A DNA stretch of 64,000 bases from Butyrivibrio hungatei DSM 14810 (lineage in GTDB: Bacteria; Bacillota; Clostridia; Lachnospirales; Lachnospiraceae). Shown here one piece after another: positions 1 to 7,737 of this stretch. Location: assembly GCF_900143205.1 (NCBI RefSeq), contig NZ_FRDH01000012.1:1-64000 (forward strand). The letters run 5' to 3'. The notes under the pieces are model-generated. The model was not told the DNA's origin, did no database searches, and saw only the letters and a list, made by a program, of their open reading frames with translations. A program made the translations under genes and the position numbers. The stretch's first letter is position 1, and the number at the start of each line of letters is the position of its first letter.

Positions 1-2
1 TA

Positions 3-200
3 GCAAGAGCATGCGTATTAAAACAAAAGCTGCATGAGCACATAGAAAAGTATCGTTTTTTTGATGAGGGCAAAACAAAACTTTACAGCAAAAATGGCAT
101 CAAAGACTCAGACAGTGTTTCAAAAACAGAATTTAAAGTAAGAAATATAACGCTCATGAACATAGAAAAATCCTCAGAGATTCTCAAAAACAAACTTTAG
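3..200 (+). CDS. C-terminal fragment of an unidentified protein (recJ by synteny only)
   Basis: An open frame enters from the left edge and ends at a TAG at 198-200, giving about 65 C-terminal residues that are Lys- and Ser-rich with no motif I recognise. In Firmicutes the order recJ-apt-relA is common and apt and relA follow here, so the C-terminus of the single-strand exonuclease RecJ is the natural guess. That rests on position, not on residues. The gene is truncated only by the window edge. Confidence 0.4.
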   Translation, partial: ARACVLKQKLHEHIEKYRFFDEGKTKLYSKNGIKDSDSVSKTEFKVRNITLMNIEKSSEILKNKL

Positions 201-275
201 GCTGGCGGCCCCACTTAGCTGAACTAGGCAGAGGCAGGGCGCGGCCCCAGTGAACCAGCCAGCGGCTACCCCAAA
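201..275. repeat. GC-rich intergenic element with a degenerate direct repeat
   Basis: This stretch is far richer in G+C than the surrounding DNA. GCGGCCCCA occurs at 205-213 and 241-249. It is followed in each case by TGAAC(T/C)AG(G/C)CAG, at 220-231 and 251-262, so the segment is a two-copy imperfect repeat. GCTGGC at the left end can pair with GCCAGC near 258-263, and CTTAG/CTAGG can form a small hairpin inside. It carries no ORF, no T-loop and no SRP or 6S signature that I recognise. It could be a structured RNA, the 3' end of the upstream transcript or a small repeat element. Confidence 0.4.
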
Positions 276-299
276 ACTGTGAAAGGTAACAATTAATTC

Positions 300-328
300 T
301 GTTAAGAAATTGGGTCTTGTGCTATAAT
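300..328 (+). promoter_or_regulatory. Promoter of apt-relA (extended -10)
   Basis: TATAAT at 323-328 is preceded directly by TGC, an extended -10. The hexamer 17 bases upstream (TGTTAA) is a poor -35, as expected for an extended -10 promoter. It lies 46 bases before the apt start, and an AGAGAGGAAA ribosome site precedes the ATG. Confidence 0.55.
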
Positions 329-374
329 CTAAAGTTGAAGTTTTGTTTTTTATTTTAGAGAGGAAATTAAAACG

Positions 375-899
375 ATGAAAGATTTAAAAGATTACGTTAG
401 AACTATACCTAACTTTCCAGAGAAAGGAATAATGTTTAGAGACATCACATCAGTTCTTCAGGATCCAGACGGATTCAAGCTTGCAATTGATGAGATGGCA
501 AGACTTGTAAGTGACCTTGATTTTGATGTTGTTCTTGGCGCAGAGTCAAGAGGCTTCATCTTCAGTGCACCTATCGCTTATCAGAGAGGTAAGGCACTTG
601 TACCTGTACGTAAGAAGGGTAAGCTTCCTTGCGAGACAATTCAGGTTGAGTATGACCTTGAATATGGTAAGGCAGTTCTTGAGATTCATAAGGACGCTAT
701 CAAGCCAGGACAGAAGGTACTTTTAGTAGATGACCTTATGGCTACAGGTGGTACAATAGAAGCTATGATCAAGCTTGTTGAGCAGCTTGGCGGTGAAGTT
801 GCTGGAATCCTTGTTCTTATGGAACTTAAGGGACTTAAGGGAAGAGAGAGACTTAGCAAATATAGACTTGATGCTGCAATTAGCTACGAAGGGAAATAA
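375..899 (+). CDS. apt: Adenine phosphoribosyltransferase
   Basis: Salvage enzyme that condenses adenine with PRPP to give AMP and pyrophosphate in the cytosol. The 174-residue length is usual for the family. The PRPP-binding motif LLVDDLMATGGT is near residues 116-127, and the N-terminal IPNFPEKGIMFRDIT segment is typical of Apt. ATG at 375 follows an AGAGAGGAAA ribosome site. The gene lies 6 bases before relA, so the two are almost certainly cotranscribed, a conserved Firmicutes pairing of purine salvage with alarmone metabolism. Confidence 0.95.
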   Translation: MKDLKDYVRTIPNFPEKGIMFRDITSVLQDPDGFKLAIDEMARLVSDLDFDVVLGAESRGFIFSAPIAYQRGKALVPVRKKGKLPCETIQVEYDLEYGKAVLEIHKDAIKPGQKVLLVDDLMATGGTIEAMIKLVEQLGGEVAGILVLMELKGLKGRERLSKYRLDAAISYEGK

Positions 900-905
900 T
901 ATTTA

Positions 906-3185
906 ATGCCTCAGAATTTCGACGACGGAAAAATTGAAGCTATTGAGGAGTTTCAGTCACCTGATAAGTTATATAAAGGACTCATTGAAAGAGTAAAGAA
1001 ATATCATCCATCGGATGATATTTCTCTTATAGAAAAAGCTTATCAGCAAGCTGCTGAAGCCCACAAAGATCAGCTGCGCAAATCTGGTGAACCTTACATC
1101 ATTCATCCTCTTTGCGTGGCTATTATCCTTGCTGATCTTGAAATGGATAAAGAGACCATTGCGGCAGGGCTTCTTCATGATGTCGTTGAAGATACTATCT
1201 TGACCAAAGAAGAAATAGAAAAAGAGTTTGGGGCTGATGTAGCTCTTTTGGTAGATGGTGTTACAAAACTCACCAATTTGCAGCTGTCTACTGATAATAC
1301 CAATAAGACACAGGAACAGATCGACATGCAGGCTCAGAACCTGCGTAAGATGTTCCTTGCTATGGCAAAGGATATTAGGGTTATTCTGATAAAACTTGCC
1401 GATAGACTTCATAACATGAGAACTCTTTCTCATATGCCTCCAGAGAAACAGTCAAGGATAGCACAGGAAACACTTGATATTTATTCACCTATTGCTGGCA
1501 GGCTTGGTATCAGCAGGATCAAGGTTGAACTTGATGATCTGTCACTTAAGTACCTCAATCCTGATGTTTACTACGATCTTGTAGAAAAGGTTGCAGCCAG
1601 AAAGAGCGAGAGAGAAAAATACGTAGAAGATATCTGTGAAAATGTCAGAAAGGCTATTTCTGATGCAGGTATTGTTGGCGATGTTAATGGAAGGGTCAAG
1701 CATTTCTTTAGTATCTACAAGAAAATGCGCAATCAGAACAAGACCCTTGATCAGATATATGATCTTTTTGCTATCAGAATAATAGTTGGTACTGTTAAGG
1801 ACTGCTATGCAGCTCTTGGTATCATCCATGAGATGTACAAACCTATTCCTGGCAGATTCAAGGATTATATCGCAATGCCAAAACCAAATATGTATCAGTC
1901 CCTTCATACAACACTGATAGGACATACAGGTCAGCCTTTTGAGATACAGATCAGAACCTATGACATGCATAGGGCTGCTGAATACGGTATTGCGGCCCAT
2001 TGGAAGTATAAAGAAGCATCTGATGGCAAAAAGTCTGAAACCGGTGAAGAAGAAAAGCTTATCTGGCTCCGTCAGATCCTTGAATGGCAACAGGATATGT
2101 CTGACAACCAGGAGTTCATGAGTCTGCTAAAAAGCGACCTTAACCTGTTTTCTGAGGACGTTTATTGCTTTACACCAACAGGTGAAGTTAAAAATCTTCC
2201 TGCAGGTTCCACACCTATCGATTTTGCTTACAGTGTTCACAGTGCTGTAGGTAACAAGATGATCGGTGCCAAGGTAAATGGTAAGCTTGTTCCTATAGAT
2301 TATAAGATTCAAAATGGTGACAGAATTGAAGTCGTTACCTCTCAGAATTCACGTGGACCTAGTAGAGACTGGCTTGCGATTGCCAAATCTACTTCCACCA
2401 AGAATAAGATAAATCAATGGTTTAGAAATGAGCTCAAAGAGGAGAATATCGCTAAGGGTAGAGATCTTCTTATTGAGTATTGTAAGAGTAAAGGCATAGA
2501 TCTTTTCTCTATTTCCAAGCCGGAATTCCAGAATATTGTTATCAAGAAATATGGATTCCACGATTGGAATGCTGTTCTTGCTGCTGTTGGTCATGGCGGA
2601 CTTAAGGAAGGCCAGATCATCAATAAGATGTTGGAACTTAGTGACAAAGAGCACAAGCGCAACATAACTGATGAAGAAGTCCTTGCGGCTGTTGCTGAAT
2701 CTAACATAACACCTCAGGTTTCTGGATCAGACAATGCTATTATCGTAAAAGGTGTTCATGATGTAGCAGTTAGATTTTCCAAGTGCTGTAACCCTGTTCC
2801 AGGTGATGATATTTGCGGATTTGTTACCAGAGGAAGAGGCGTATCTATTCACCGAAGAGACTGCGTCAATGTAGTTAAGATGCAGGAAGAAGACAGGACC
2901 AGACTTATTGAAGCAAGATGGCAGTCTGATTCTAAGAGTGGCGGAAAGTATGCTGCAACAATCAAGATATTTGCTAACAACAGAAGTGGCCTTCTTGCTG
3001 ATGTTTCAAGAGCGCTTACTGAAAAGAACATAGATATTATTTCTATGAATACCAGAACAAGTAAACAAGGTCTTGCTACAATGGAAACATCTTTCCAGGT
3101 ATCTTCAAGAGATCAGCTTAGAGAGATTGTTGACAAGATCAGACAGATTGATAGCGTTATTGACATCGAAAGGACAACAGGCTGA
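906..3185 (+). CDS. relA: Bifunctional (p)ppGpp synthetase/hydrolase, RelA/SpoT family
   Basis: Makes and degrades the stringent alarmone (p)ppGpp on the ribosome. At 759 residues it has the full domain order: an HD hydrolase with intact HDVVED at about 91-96, a synthetase domain from about 264, TGS from about 418, and a C-terminal ACT domain from about 685. Intact HD and synthetase regions suggest both activities. The TGA overlaps the ATG of the next gene by one base. The alarmone pathway and CodY, encoded about 10 kb downstream, usually act together through GTP levels in Firmicutes. That link is family knowledge, not visible here. Confidence 0.95.
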   Translation: MPQNFDDGKIEAIEEFQSPDKLYKGLIERVKKYHPSDDISLIEKAYQQAAEAHKDQLRKSGEPYIIHPLCVAIILADLEMDKETIAAGLLHDVVEDTILTKEEIEKEFGADVALLVDGVTKLTNLQLSTDNTNKTQEQIDMQAQNLRKMFLAMAKDIRVILIKLADRLHNMRTLSHMPPEKQSRIAQETLDIYSPIAGRLGISRIKVELDDLSLKYLNPDVYYDLVEKVAARKSEREKYVEDICENVRKAISDAGIVGDVNGRVKHFFSIYKKMRNQNKTLDQIYDLFAIRIIVGTVKDCYAALGIIHEMYKPIPGRFKDYIAMPKPNMYQSLHTTLIGHTGQPFEIQIRTYDMHRAAEYGIAAHWKYKEASDGKKSETGEEEKLIWLRQILEWQQDMSDNQEFMSLLKSDLNLFSEDVYCFTPTGEVKNLPAGSTPIDFAYSVHSAVGNKMIGAKVNGKLVPIDYKIQNGDRIEVVTSQNSRGPSRDWLAIAKSTSTKNKINQWFRNELKEENIAKGRDLLIEYCKSKGIDLFSISKPEFQNIVIKKYGFHDWNAVLAAVGHGGLKEGQIINKMLELSDKEHKRNITDEEVLAAVAESNITPQVSGSDNAIIVKGVHDVAVRFSKCCNPVPGDDICGFVTRGRGVSIHRRDCVNVVKMQEEDRTRLIEARWQSDSKSGGKYAATIKIFANNRSGLLADVSRALTEKNIDIISMNTRTSKQGLATMETSFQVSSRDQLREIVDKIRQIDSVIDIERTTG

Positions 3186-3847
3186 TGGAGAAGAATGTGC
3201 TTTCAGTTGGCAGTATGACTTTAGGTATGGTGGGGACAAACTGCTACTTTGTTTTTAAAGAAGAAGCAGACTGTAATAATGAAAAGACAAAGCATGTGAT
3301 CTTATTTGATCCTGCAGATAGAGGAAGAAAGATCTACGATACCCTTACAGAAAATGGGCTTGTGGTAGATCTTATTCTTTTAACACATGGTCATTTTGAT
3401 CATATTGGCGGAGTTGATGAGATAAAAAAATTAACAGGTGCTCCTGTTGGTTGTTATGAAAAGGAAATGGCTCTTTGTAATGATCCATATCTTAATCTTT
3501 CTAATGATTTTGGAATGCATTTAAAGGTAATGCCTGATAAACTCTACAAAGACGGAGATATTATAGAGGCTGCAGGTATGAGCTGCAAACTTATTTTTAC
3601 ACCTGGACATACTTCAGGAAGCTGCTGCTATTATTTTGAAGAAGGACATATCCTTATAAGTGGGGATACTCTTTTTGAGGAATCTGTTGGACGAACTGAT
3701 TTTCCTACTAGTTCAACAAGCGATCTTGTTCGCTCAATAAATGATAAGCTCTTTATTCTTCCTGAAGAAACGATTGTTTATCCTGGACATGGAGATATTA
3801 CAACCATTAAGCATGAAATGATGTATAATCCTTTTTGCAGATTTTGA
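3185..3847 (+). CDS. MBL-fold metallo-hydrolase (glyoxalase II-like)
   Basis: A 220-residue metallo-beta-lactamase-fold protein with the dinuclear metal motif THGHFDHIGG near residues 66-75, a further metal His in PGHTSG near 140, the bridging Asp in SGDTLF near 155 and the terminal His in PGHGD near 200. The layout matches short hydroxyacylglutathione-hydrolase-like enzymes, but glutathione is not a normal thiol in this group, so the substrate is unknown. The start overlaps the relA stop (TGATG), implying translational coupling. It is followed 19 bases later by hemZ. Confidence 0.85.
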   Translation: MEKNVLSVGSMTLGMVGTNCYFVFKEEADCNNEKTKHVILFDPADRGRKIYDTLTENGLVVDLILLTHGHFDHIGGVDEIKKLTGAPVGCYEKEMALCNDPYLNLSNDFGMHLKVMPDKLYKDGDIIEAAGMSCKLIFTPGHTSGSCCYYFEEGHILISGDTLFEESVGRTDFPTSSTSDLVRSINDKLFILPEETIVYPGHGDITTIKHEMMYNPFCRF

Positions 3848-3866
3848 GCATGATAAAGGTGATGAA

Positions 3867-5282
3867 ATGCAGGTAATTTACACAGGTACTGATAAGTATT
3901 CATATGACATACATTCTTTGTATAAAGCTTTTTATCCTGAGGAAGAGATAAGAGTTTTTCCAGGAAATAAAGGCGATTTTCCAGAGAAAGAGAAGGATAT
4001 TTCAGATAAAGATGAAATATCCTTTATTGATGTAGAAAAAACAAAGAATGAATTAAAAAAATCCATATATGAGGATCTTTCTAACAAGACTGGAAAGAAG
4101 CTTCCTTGGGGTAACCTTACTGGCATCAGACCTACAAGGATAGTTATGAATCTCATGGAAGAAGGAAAGAGTGATGAAGAAATAGTTGAGTACATGAAGA
4201 ATGTGTACTGCGTTTCTGATGAGAAGATTGCTCTTAGCCTTTCTATTGCACATAGAGAAAAAGAAATCCTAAAAAATATAGATTACAAGAATGGATATAG
4301 TCTTTATATCGGAATTCCTTTTTGCCCTACAACTTGTCTTTATTGCTCTTTTACATCTTATCCAATAGGTGCCTTTTCGGGGATAGTAGACGATTATCTT
4401 GGCTGCATAGAAAAAGAGATTGATTATGTGGCTGAGAACTTTAAAGGTAAGACTTTAGATACTATCTATATTGGTGGAGGCACTCCAACTACGCTTGAGC
4501 CTCACCAGATAAGAAGGCTTCTTGGCTATGTTAAGGAAAAACTTGATACCTCCAAGGTAAAAGAGCTTACTGTTGAATCCGGAAGACCTGATTCCATCAC
4601 CAGGGACAAACTTATAGCCATGAAAGAGATGGGAGTTACCAGAATATCAGTAAATCCTCAGACAATGAAGGATGAGACACTAAGACTTATTGGTAGAAGA
4701 CATAACGTAGCGCAGCTTATAGATGCTTTCAAAATGGCAAGAGAAGAGGGCTTTGATAATATCAATATGGATATCATCCTTGGCCTTCCTGGCGAAGATG
4801 CTGGGGACGTGGCATATACAATGTCAGAAATAGAAAAGCTTTCTCCTGATGATCTTACTGTTCATTCCCTTGCTATTAAAAGAGGCTCAAAACTTGCAGA
4901 GATCATTCATGAAAAGGCCATGAGGGGAGAGATATCTGAAAATGTTCTTGATTCTATAAATAACACAGAAGAAATGATGAAGATTGCTTCTGATGGAGCT
5001 TTAAAGATGGGGCTTTCTCCATATTATCTCTATAGACAAAAGAACATAAGTGGTAACTTTGAAAATACCGGTTATGCAAGAGAGGGGAAGGCTGGAATAT
5101 ATAATATCCTCATAAATGAAGAGGTTCAGTCAATCGTTGCTCTTGGTGCAGGTACTGTTACAAAAAGAGTCTATGGTTATGGCGGCAGGATTGAGCGCTG
5201 CGATAATGTAAAAGATGTAAGGCTCTATATGGATCAGATTGATGAAATGATCGATCGTAAGAGAAAGCTCTTTTACGACTAA
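3867..5282 (+). CDS. hemZ: HemZ-type coproporphyrinogen III dehydrogenase, radical SAM
   Basis: A radical-SAM protein of the HemN/HemZ family. The cluster motif CPTTCLYC places three Cys at residues 153, 157 and 160, preceded by about 150 residues of the N-terminal region typical of HemZ. GGGTPTT (about 202-208) and the Gly-rich SAM-binding strand follow. Length 471 suits the family. HemZ is assigned to oxygen-independent decarboxylation of coproporphyrinogen III, but many clostridial homologues occur without a full haem pathway, so the substrate is uncertain. apt-relA-MBL-hemZ is a conserved Lachnospiraceae run. Confidence 0.85.
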   Translation: MQVIYTGTDKYSYDIHSLYKAFYPEEEIRVFPGNKGDFPEKEKDISDKDEISFIDVEKTKNELKKSIYEDLSNKTGKKLPWGNLTGIRPTRIVMNLMEEGKSDEEIVEYMKNVYCVSDEKIALSLSIAHREKEILKNIDYKNGYSLYIGIPFCPTTCLYCSFTSYPIGAFSGIVDDYLGCIEKEIDYVAENFKGKTLDTIYIGGGTPTTLEPHQIRRLLGYVKEKLDTSKVKELTVESGRPDSITRDKLIAMKEMGVTRISVNPQTMKDETLRLIGRRHNVAQLIDAFKMAREEGFDNINMDIILGLPGEDAGDVAYTMSEIEKLSPDDLTVHSLAIKRGSKLAEIIHEKAMRGEISENVLDSINNTEEMMKIASDGALKMGLSPYYLYRQKNISGNFENTGYAREGKAGIYNILINEEVQSIVALGAGTVTKRVYGYGGRIERCDNVKDVRLYMDQIDEMIDRKRKLFYD

Positions 5283-5341
5283 ACGTTAAAAAGTAGACGC
5301 CATGCGGAATAAAGGAAACCGCTTCGAAAAAAGTGGTGCCC

Positions 5342-5391
5342 CACATTGCATTAGTGTAGACATAATTTATTGTTTGGTATTGTGCAATGTG
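5342..5391. promoter_or_regulatory. Inverted repeat flanking the DUF5692-gene -35 (possible operator)
   Basis: CACATTGCA at 5342-5350 and its exact reverse complement TGCAATGTG at 5383-5391 are separated by 32 bases. The right arm fills the promoter spacer up to the -10, so a bound protein would block polymerase. Centre-to-centre distance is 41 bp, about four helical turns, which suits two half-sites on one face. No known operator is recognised. Confidence 0.4.
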
Positions 5392-5398
5392 CTATAAT
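5370..5398 (+). promoter_or_regulatory. Promoter of the DUF5692-hypB unit
   Basis: TTGTTT at 5370-5375, a 17-base spacer, then TATAAT at 5393-5398 with an adjoining TGC (extended -10). It is the strongest promoter candidate between hemZ and the membrane-protein gene and lies 57 bases before the ATG. Confidence 0.65.
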
Positions 5399-5455
5399 AG
5401 TGATGTATAAAAATTAAAACATGATATATTGATGGTATATCAAAGGAGGTCACTT

Positions 5456-6577
5456 ATGTTATTCCAATTATATGGCAACTCTGCAGCTATGCAACTAGTT
5501 GGTTGGGTTCTTGTATTTGTTGGACTCATTCTTATGAATGAAATTGGTCGTAGGACCAAACTCGGTGGAATGATTGTTTTCGTAGTTATTCCATGTATCT
5601 TAACTATTTACTTTATTCTTGCTCATCTTGGTATGTTCGGAGGAAAGGCAAATCCTACCGTTGCATATATGGATGGTTGGTTCCATTATTTCAAGCTTTA
5701 TGCTGCTGATATCGGTTGCGTAGGCTTTATGATGATCAAATATAAATGGGGCATTGGCAAAGAAAAATGGTTTGCCTGGTTCCCATGGGCTATCGTTGCT
5801 GCAAATATCATGATCGCGAATGTATCTGATATGGAGTCAGCTCTTGCTGCATTTAGCATTACTGGTAATTTAAGTGGTGCTTGGTGGGCATCTAACGAAG
5901 GTGTATTTATCTACGGTGGATGGTGGAACGTTGTTAACGCTATCGCTGGTATGATCAATATCTTCTGTATGACAGGTTGTGTACATCTTTATACATCAAA
6001 GGATAAGAATCATGCAGATATGCTTTGGCCAGATATGACAGTTTGGTTCATTCTTGCATATGATGTTTGGAATTTTGAGTATACATATTTAAATCTTCCT
6101 ACACATTCATGGTATTGTGGTGTAGCTCTTTTACTTGCTCCTACATTTGCAAATGCATTCTGGAACAAGGGCGCTTGGATCCAGAACCGTGCTAATACAC
6201 TTGCAATTTGGTGCATGTGGGCACAGGTTGTTCCATTCTTCCAGCTTGGTTCTAGATTTGCAGCAGCTCTTCCTTCAGTATATGGCGGTGCAACTCAGGC
6301 TGGTATTACAACAATGGACCTTTACGAAAAGGCAATTAACCTTTATAATTCAGGTGCAGGCAAAACAGCACAGGCTGGCGAGATCATTTCTTCAATGGGA
6401 ATCACAGCAGACCCTAGAATGCAGGGATTTGTTGCTATTCTCTCTATCGCCATTAATGTGATCTGCATTGCTGAGATTATAAAGAGATCAGTCAAGCTTG
6501 GTAAGAGTCCATATTCTCATGAGGTATTCAAGGATACTAAGGACTTCCAGCTTGCAATGGAGCGCGCTGAACAGTAA
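5456..6577 (+). CDS. Polytopic membrane protein, DUF5692-like, coupled to hypB
   Basis: A 373-residue integral membrane protein with about eight hydrophobic segments, unusually rich in Trp, Tyr and Phe, with Asp, Glu, His and Cys residues within or beside the segments (for example YDVWNFEYTY and HSWYCG in the middle). I place it in the uncharacterised DUF5692 family from memory of its N-terminal pattern. The start ATG 5456 is chosen because AAAGGAGGT precedes it at good spacing; an upstream in-frame start at 5429 has no ribosome site. Its TAA overlaps the ATG of hypB, so the two are translationally coupled. That context suggests a role in nickel or hydrogenase metabolism, possibly metal uptake or efflux. 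This is inference. Confidence 0.75.
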   Translation: MLFQLYGNSAAMQLVGWVLVFVGLILMNEIGRRTKLGGMIVFVVIPCILTIYFILAHLGMFGGKANPTVAYMDGWFHYFKLYAADIGCVGFMMIKYKWGIGKEKWFAWFPWAIVAANIMIANVSDMESALAAFSITGNLSGAWWASNEGVFIYGGWWNVVNAIAGMINIFCMTGCVHLYTSKDKNHADMLWPDMTVWFILAYDVWNFEYTYLNLPTHSWYCGVALLLAPTFANAFWNKGAWIQNRANTLAIWCMWAQVVPFFQLGSRFAAALPSVYGGATQAGITTMDLYEKAINLYNSGAGKTAQAGEIISSMGITADPRMQGFVAILSIAINVICIAEIIKRSVKLGKSPYSHEVFKDTKDFQLAMERAEQ

Positions 6578-7245
6578 TGGATAATGTTAGAGTAATCGAA
6601 GTAAAAAGAAGTATCTTTGAAAGTAACGATCTTGATGCAGAGAAACTCAGAAAGGAACTTAAGGAGAGTAAGACATTTCTTTTGAACCTTATGTCTTCAC
6701 CTGGATCAGGAAAAACAACAACACTTACGAGAACTATTGAACTTCTGAAGGACAAGTATAGGATTGGCGTAATGGAAGCTGATATTGATTCAGATGTTGA
6801 CGCCAAGACTATTGCAGCTACAGGAGTCAAAGCTATTCAGCTTCATACAGGTGGTATGTGCCATCTTGATGCTGATATGACAAGACAGGGTATCAAAGAG
6901 CTTGATACAAGTGATGTCGATTTTGCTATATTGGAGAATGTTGGAAATCTTGTATGTCCTGCAGAATTTGATACTGGAAGTACCAAGAATGCAATGATTC
7001 TTTCTGTTCCAGAAGGACATGACAAACCACTTAAGTATCCTCTTATGTTCTCTATTTGCGATGTGGTTTTGATAAATAAGATTGATGTTATGCCTTATTT
7101 TGATTTTGATCTAGAGAAATGTAAGGAAAATATCTTATTCAGAAATCCTAAAGCAAAGATCATTCCTATCTGTGCTAAGACAGGAGAGGGAATGCAGGAA
7201 TGGGCTGATTGGCTTTCAGCTCAAATTGAAGAGAACATTAGATAA
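6577..7245 (+). CDS. hypB: Hydrogenase nickel-incorporation GTPase HypB
   Basis: SIMIBI-class GTPase that delivers nickel to the [NiFe] hydrogenase large subunit together with HypA. The P-loop SPGSGKTT is at residues 41-48. The metal site at the dimer interface is marked by C95-H96 and C127. The protein is 222 residues long and lacks both the N-terminal CxxCGC motif and the His-rich stretch found in some homologues, so it should not store nickel. ATG overlaps the upstream membrane-protein stop. A terminator follows at 7259. The likely client, Ech hydrogenase, is encoded about 50 kb away. Confidence 0.93.
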   Translation: MDNVRVIEVKRSIFESNDLDAEKLRKELKESKTFLLNLMSSPGSGKTTTLTRTIELLKDKYRIGVMEADIDSDVDAKTIAATGVKAIQLHTGGMCHLDADMTRQGIKELDTSDVDFAILENVGNLVCPAEFDTGSTKNAMILSVPEGHDKPLKYPLMFSICDVVLINKIDVMPYFDFDLEKCKENILFRNPKAKIIPICAKTGEGMQEWADWLSAQIEENIR

Positions 7246-7258
7246 ATTGACTAATGAT

Positions 7259-7306
7259 AAAGGCCAGGCGATTATATGCAAAAATTTAACCGTCCCGGCC
7301 TTTTTC
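7259..7306 (+). terminator. Rho-independent terminator after hypB
   Basis: AAGGCC at 7259-7264 pairs with GGCCTT at 7297-7302, with additional GG/CC pairing inside, followed by a T run (TTTTTC). It separates hypB from hypA, so hypA either needs its own promoter or depends on read-through. I see no convincing promoter in 7307-7364. Confidence 0.65.
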
Positions 7307-7364
7307 TGACCTATATGGGAACTGAAAATTTAAAAACAGTTTTTTTACTTTAAAGGTTAAAGGT

Positions 7365-7709
7365 ATGCATGAATTAGGTGTAGTATTTCGCATAATTGAT
7401 GACCTTACAGAGGTTGGCAAGGAAAATGATATTCACAAGATACATTCAGTGACTTTGCAACTTGGTGAGGTTTCCGGGGTTGTTCCTTCTTTTTTGACAG
7501 ATGCTTGGAAGTGGGCTGCGGCTAAGACAGAGCTCATGAAAGATTCAGAACTTATTATTGAGAATCTTCCAGCTGTTACTTATTGTGAGGATTGCAAGAA
7601 GGAATATAGCACGGTAGAACATGGCAAGATCTGCCCATATTGTGGCAGCGAGCATACATATCTCTTAAAAGGCAACGAGTTTTTGATAAAAGAGATAGCG
7701 GCAACATAA
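7365..7709 (+). CDS. hypA: Hydrogenase maturation nickel metallochaperone HypA
   Basis: Partner of HypB in nickel insertion. The N-terminus is MHE, where His2 is the family's nickel ligand. The structural zinc site is formed by two CxxC pairs, C74/C77 and C90/C93. At 114 residues it has normal length. An AAAGG-type ribosome site precedes the ATG. It sits 28 bases before a large iron-sulfur flavoprotein gene, probably in the same transcript. The terminator between hypB and hypA is unusual for a functional pair. Confidence 0.93.
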   Translation: MHELGVVFRIIDDLTEVGKENDIHKIHSVTLQLGEVSGVVPSFLTDAWKWAAAKTELMKDSELIIENLPAVTYCEDCKKEYSTVEHGKICPYCGSEHTYLLKGNEFLIKEIAAT

Positions 7710-7737
7710 CTAATTTTAGAAAGATGATGGTAGAGAG

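Noticed and set aside
201-275. SRP RNA, tRNA or 6S RNA
   Set aside because: The GGAAGGAAGCAGC-type SRP loop, the GTTCRA T-loop and 6S architecture are all absent.
1542-2090. 182-codon frame on the - strand inside relA
   Set aside because: The opposite strand encodes conserved RelA domains throughout; no promoter or ribosome site for the antisense frame.
7307-7364. Promoter for hypA (CTGACC-N17-TTTAAA)
   Set aside because: Both hexamers are poor and the region is A/T-run DNA; not reported as a feature.
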